Of a DNA stretch of 64,000 nt, positions 60,859 to 64,000 are shown piece after piece; the stretch's first letter is position 1; the number at the start of each line of letters is the position of its first letter. The position numbers and the translations under genes are program-made. Origin of the DNA: Paenibacillus durus ATCC 35681 (GTDB lineage: Bacteria; Bacillota; Bacilli; Paenibacillales; Paenibacillaceae). The notes beneath the pieces were generated by a model that was not told the origin of the DNA, ran no database searches, and saw only the letters and a list, made by a program, of their open reading frames with translations. The stretch spans positions 2,790,001 through 2,854,000 of the forward strand of contig NZ_CP011114.1 in NCBI RefSeq assembly GCF_000993825.1, in the 5' to 3' direction.

Positions 60859-61656
60859 TCATATTAGCGTGATTTCGCCCGAACTTACACTCGTCACCGA
60901 CCCATTGTCCTCCCGAAGCAGCAGTCCGCCGTCCTCGCCGAGTCCTACAGCCGTCCCTTCCAGCCAGCCCTGGGGCGTCCTCAGCCCAATCCTTCTGCCA
61001 AGGGTAACCGACTGCTCCTCCCACAATCTGGCGATCGGTTTCAGGCCTTGCTCTATGTATAGTCTATAATGGTATTCCAGCTCCCGCAGCACCTCTGCAG
61101 CCAATTGCTCGCGGTCAACAGGCATGCCGCCCTCAATCAGCAGCGATGTCGCAATATCGTGAAGCTCAACCGGATAGTCTTCCTCCGACAGATTGGCGCT
61201 GATGCCGATCCCGGCGATTGCATACTGCAGACCTCCCGGTCCGGCGTTCGATTCTATCAAAATGCCGCACAGCTTTCTGCCCCGGGCCAGAAGATCGTTC
61301 GGCCATTTGATGCCTGCTTCGATACCGGTATACTTACGGATGGCGGAGCAGACAGCTACGCCTGCAAGTAGTGTCAGTTGGGGCGTCGATTGCAGGGGTA
61401 TCTCCGGGCGCAAAACAACGCTCATCCAGACGCCCTTGCCCTTCGGGGAATGCCATCTCCGGCCCCTTGTTCCCCGTCCGCCTGTCTGTTCCTCGGCCAT
61501 GACGGCAGTCCCTTCCGGAGCGCCTTTCTCCGCAAGCAGCTTGGCCTCCTCCTGGGTAGATACGACGGAATCCAGGCGCCGCAACCTTCCGGCCCATTTC
61601 GTATCCCGAAGTAATTCCGCTCCGGCAGCGGCGGCCGTTAGTTTATCATTGCTCAT
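60859..61656 (-). CDS. birA: Biotin-protein ligase without DNA-binding domain
   Basis: Attaches biotin to the carboxylase carrier protein. 265 residues. VVSTQEEAK, EEQTGGRGTRGRRWHSPKGKGVWMSVVL (biotinyl-AMP loop), GIKWPNDLL, KLCGILIE and the C-terminal SH3-like domain. B. subtilis and E. coli BirA carry an N-terminal winged helix and are about 320-325 residues; here the protein begins at the catalytic core, and cca overlaps the start by 11 bases. This is a class I length, so it should not repress bio genes. Confidence 0.93.
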   Translation of the reverse strand: MSNDKLTAAAAGAELLRDTKWAGRLRRLDSVVSTQEEAKLLAEKGAPEGTAVMAEEQTGGRGTRGRRWHSPKGKGVWMSVVLRPEIPLQSTPQLTLLAGVAVCSAIRKYTGIEAGIKWPNDLLARGRKLCGILIESNAGPGGLQYAIAGIGISANLSEEDYPVELHDIATSLLIEGGMPVDREQLAAEVLRELEYHYRLYIEQGLKPIARLWEEQSVTLGRRIGLRTPQGWLEGTAVGLGEDGGLLLREDNGSVTSVSSGEITLI

Positions 61657-62926
61657 GGCAATTCATCCTTTTCGCTTTGTTAATTAAGGCTGTCCTGTCA
61701 TTAGGCACGACGCCGGACGCCGCTTCCAGCAGCAGAGCCTGAAGCAGCTCTCCCAGCCAAGGCCCCGGGCGGCGGTCCAGGGCGGACGCTAAATCGCCGC
61801 CTGTCACCGCCAGCCCGGCCAGCCCGCGCACGGGCATTTCGTCCAGCCACCGCCGGGCGGACGGTACAAGCCCGGCGCACGGGCCACCGCACGGCATGGC
61901 GGCCAGCAGCGCCAGCCACCCTTCGGCGGCTTCCGCGCCGAAGGCCAGCACGGCGGCGATGAACCGCCGCCGGAAGTCTGCGGGGCCGCCTCCTGGCCCC
62001 GCCTCCGCCGCCGCTGCGGTCCACGCCTCGCGGACCCGCAGCACCTGGGCGACGCCGCGCCGCGTCGCCCCCGGGAACGTCCATGCCCGCATCAAGCCGT
62101 CGGCCATATCGGCCGTCACCCCCAGGGCATGGAGCAGTAGCGCCCACCGCAGGCGGGCGCTCTCCAGTTCCCCGATGCCGGTAAGACCTGCGGCCGCGGC
62201 CGCCAGGTCTTCTCCGGTCCAGGGGAACGGGGCCTTGCCGCGCGCGAGCAGCCCGCTGCGCGCCAGCATCGCAAGGCCCGTCAGGGGCCGGGGGCCTTCC
62301 ACGATGCGCGTCAGCTCCGCATAGACGCGCTCCACGGCGATATGCGCCAGGCCGTCCCGGCGGCGCAGCAAGCCGCGCCACGTGTTCTTCGCGATGCGAA
62401 AGGCCAGAGTGGACGCGAAGCGCACGCAGCGGAGCATGCGAAGCGCGTCCTCGTCAAAGCGGTCCTCCGCCTTGCCGACGCAGCGGATCAGCTGGCGGCG
62501 CAGGTCCTCCGCACCGCCGAACGGATCGATCAATCTTCCGTCAAGACCAAGACAGATCGCATTGATCGTAAAGTCCCGGCGGCGAAGATCCTCCTTGACA
62601 TCCATGACAAAAGTAACCGTCTCCGGCCGCCGGTGATCAGCATAGCCGCTCTCGGTCCGGTAGGTTGTCACTTCAAACGGGAAATCGTCCTCCAGCACCG
62701 TAACCGTTCCATGCTGCAAGCCTGTAGGCACGCATCTTGGAAAGAGCGACATGACACTCTCTGGCCTCGCGGAGGTGGTGATATCCATATCGTGAACGGG
62801 CCGTCCGAGCAGCTCGTCCCGAATACAGCCGCCTACCCAATAGGCTTCATGCCCGGCATCGTTCAGACGAATAATGATTCGTCCGGCGGCTTCGGCCATC
62901 ACGGGATCGGCCATTTTCCAATTCAT
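61646..62926 (-). CDS. cca: CCA-adding tRNA nucleotidyltransferase
   Basis: Adds or repairs the 3' CCA of tRNAs. 426 residues. YWVGGCIRDELLGRPVHDMDITTSA contains the catalytic DxD, with RRRDFTINAI and EDALRMLRCVRFASTLAF as later motifs; the C-terminal half is the helical tRNA-binding part and is very Ala/Gly/Arg-rich and GC-rich. The tRNA-Lys in this window lacks an encoded CCA, so the enzyme is needed. It starts 18 bases after bshA. Confidence 0.94.
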   Translation of the reverse strand: MNWKMADPVMAEAAGRIIIRLNDAGHEAYWVGGCIRDELLGRPVHDMDITTSARPESVMSLFPRCVPTGLQHGTVTVLEDDFPFEVTTYRTESGYADHRRPETVTFVMDVKEDLRRRDFTINAICLGLDGRLIDPFGGAEDLRRQLIRCVGKAEDRFDEDALRMLRCVRFASTLAFRIAKNTWRGLLRRRDGLAHIAVERVYAELTRIVEGPRPLTGLAMLARSGLLARGKAPFPWTGEDLAAAAAGLTGIGELESARLRWALLLHALGVTADMADGLMRAWTFPGATRRGVAQVLRVREAWTAAAAEAGPGGGPADFRRRFIAAVLAFGAEAAEGWLALLAAMPCGGPCAGLVPSARRWLDEMPVRGLAGLAVTGGDLASALDRRPGPWLGELLQALLLEAASGVVPNDRTALINKAKRMNCHEQ

Positions 62927-62944
62927 AATGACTCGGCTCCATTC

Positions 62945-64000
62945 TTATCGGACCGCGTTCGTAACCTTGCGGTCCAGCACGCGGTAATAGATACTTTCGT
63001 ATTGATCGGTAATGGCATCCTTACAGAAATCCTCTCTTGCACGCCCCAGGCAGGCCTTGCGGAACCTGCGCGCAAGTTCCTCGTCCGTCAATAGCTGGAC
63101 AGCGTATTCCGCCATGGCTGCCGTATCGCCGATCGGGGCCAGAAATCCGGTCTCGCCATGCAGCACCAGTTCGGGTATTCCCCCCGCCTGCGAGCCGATC
63201 GTCGGCACGCCGCAGGCCATCGCTTCCAGGGCTACAAGCCCGAAGCTCTCTTTCTCCGAAGGAAGCAGCAGCACATCCGCAAGCGAAATCACCTGGGCGA
63301 TTTCATCCTGCTTGCCGAGAAACCGCACCTTGTCCTCTATACCCATTTCAGCGACCTTGGCTTGGATCTTTGGAAGCTCCGGCCCCTCTCCGACAAGCAG
63401 AAGACGGGCAGGAATTTCCTTGGCGACTCTATCAAAAATATCCACCACATCCCCAACTCGCTTGACCGGCCTGAAATTGGAAATATGCATTAAAATTTTT
63501 TCATTTGGAGACGCATAATCTCCTCTCAGGTCGGAAACGTCTCTCGGGTAATAGACCCGCATGTCCACAAAATTGTAGGTCAGATCGATCTCGTTCGTAA
63601 TATCAAGCGCTCGGCGAGTCTCATTGATAAGGTCCTGGGACACCGCCGTTACCGCGTCGCTTTCATTGATGCCAAGCCGGATTAGATCCTTCAGCGATTC
63701 GTCCTGGCCCAGCACCGTTATATCCGTCCCGTGAAGCGTCGTTACCACTTTGACCTGCCCGCCCACCATTTGCTTGGCCAAAAAGGCGCAGACGGCATGC
63801 GGAACCGCATAATGGACATGAAGCAGATCCAGCTTCTGCATCTTGGCTACCTGGGCCATTTTTGTCGCCAGGGCCAGATCATAGGGCGGATACCGGAACA
63901 CGTAGTAGTCGTTAACTTCGACCTCGTGATAGAATATATTTTTCTGAAACGTCCCCAGACGGAACGGAATGCTGTGAGTAATAAAATGAACCTCATGGCC
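62945..64000 (-). CDS. bshA: N-acetyl-alpha-D-glucosaminyl L-malate synthase, truncated by window edge
   Basis: First enzyme of bacillithiol synthesis, a family 4 glycosyltransferase joining GlcNAc from UDP-GlcNAc to malate. About 351 codons are visible and the N-terminus lies beyond 64000. The frame enters as GHEVHFITHSIPFRLGTFQ, then LDLLHVHYAVPHA, TTLHGTDITVLG, HISNFRPVKRVGDVV and the nucleotide-sugar motif ESFGLVALEAMACGVPTIGS. The bshA-cca-birA-panB order matches Bacillus, which supports the assignment. Confidence 0.94.
   Translation of the reverse strand, partial: GHEVHFITHSIPFRLGTFQKNIFYHEVEVNDYYVFRYPPYDLALATKMAQVAKMQKLDLLHVHYAVPHAVCAFLAKQMVGGQVKVVTTLHGTDITVLGQDESLKDLIRLGINESDAVTAVSQDLINETRRALDITNEIDLTYNFVDMRVYYPRDVSDLRGDYASPNEKILMHISNFRPVKRVGDVVDIFDRVAKEIPARLLLVGEGPELPKIQAKVAEMGIEDKVRFLGKQDEIAQVISLADVLLLPSEKESFGLVALEAMACGVPTIGSQAGGIPELVLHGETGFLAPIGDTAAMAEYAVQLLTDEELARRFRKACLGRAREDFCKDAITDQYESIYYRVLDRKVTNAVR

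Noticed and set aside
61701..62381. 226-codon minus-strand frame inside cca
   Set aside because: Shadow of the GC-rich cca C-terminal half, with Arg/Gly-rich, motif-free translation.

Overview
The window looks like a chromosomal segment of a Paenibacillus-type Firmicute. The evidence is moderately GC-rich coding sequence with strong AGGAGG-type ribosome sites and many TTG starts, SLH and copper-amine-oxidase-N/AMIN/amidase envelope proteins, YesM/YesN-type two-component regulators, a T-box leader, CcpA-like cre sites, Rex, bacillithiol synthase BshA and a dynamin with two GTPase domains. The right-hand third keeps the Bacillus order bshA-cca-birA-panB-panC-panD-dinG-(ypmB/tseB-like)-asnS-dnaD, with extra genes inserted. 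Nearly everything is on the minus strand; the exceptions are the tRNA-Lys, a lysR gene and proBAC. No phage, insertion sequence, CRISPR array or rRNA was seen.

Layout, 1-8 kb: 5' part of parE (runs off the left edge), a BcrA-type ABC exporter pair preceded by an SGNH hydrolase, tRNA-Lys(CTT) with a near-perfect promoter and terminator, a secreted CAP-domain protein and a WG-repeat protein. 8-17.3 kb: an mglBAC sugar importer, a small NifX-like protein, and a sugar-binding lipoprotein/histidine kinase/AraC-type regulator operon that probably senses the sugar; both promoters carry a cre-like site. 17.4-26.7 kb: a GNAT acetyltransferase, purT, a 1225-residue dynamin, a chemoreceptor preceded by an unexplained structured-RNA-like element, a small unknown protein and nth.

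26.8-33.9 kb is an envelope cluster: an SLH protein, a GerMN lipoprotein and two paralogous N-acetylmuramoyl-L-alanine amidases, with long stem-loops in two of the gaps. 33.9-37.9 kb: leuCD and a plus-strand lysR gene share a 21-bp LysR-type box, but an AT-rich flavoprotein gene with its own paired operators lies between them. 38-42 kb: proBAC under a proline T-box.

42-45 kb: an ECF sigma/anti-sigma operon with two membrane proteins, the sigma gene apparently starting at an AUU codon. 45-54.3 kb: asnS-dnaD, hbd-ackA, a short FtsH-like protease with a membrane-anchored partner, a TseB-like protein, and rex with an MtaD-type deaminase. 54.3-54.7 kb is a non-coding island with 52-bp tandem repeats. 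54.7-64 kb: dinG, a TPR protein, panBCD behind a structured attenuator leader, an HTH-less birA, cca and 3' bshA (runs off the right edge).

All family assignments come from reading the translated sequence; no database search was run. The strongest candidates for something undescribed are the structured element upstream of the chemoreceptor (25,410-25,588), the 52-bp tandem repeats between dinG and rex, the split leuC/lysR locus, and the panB leader.
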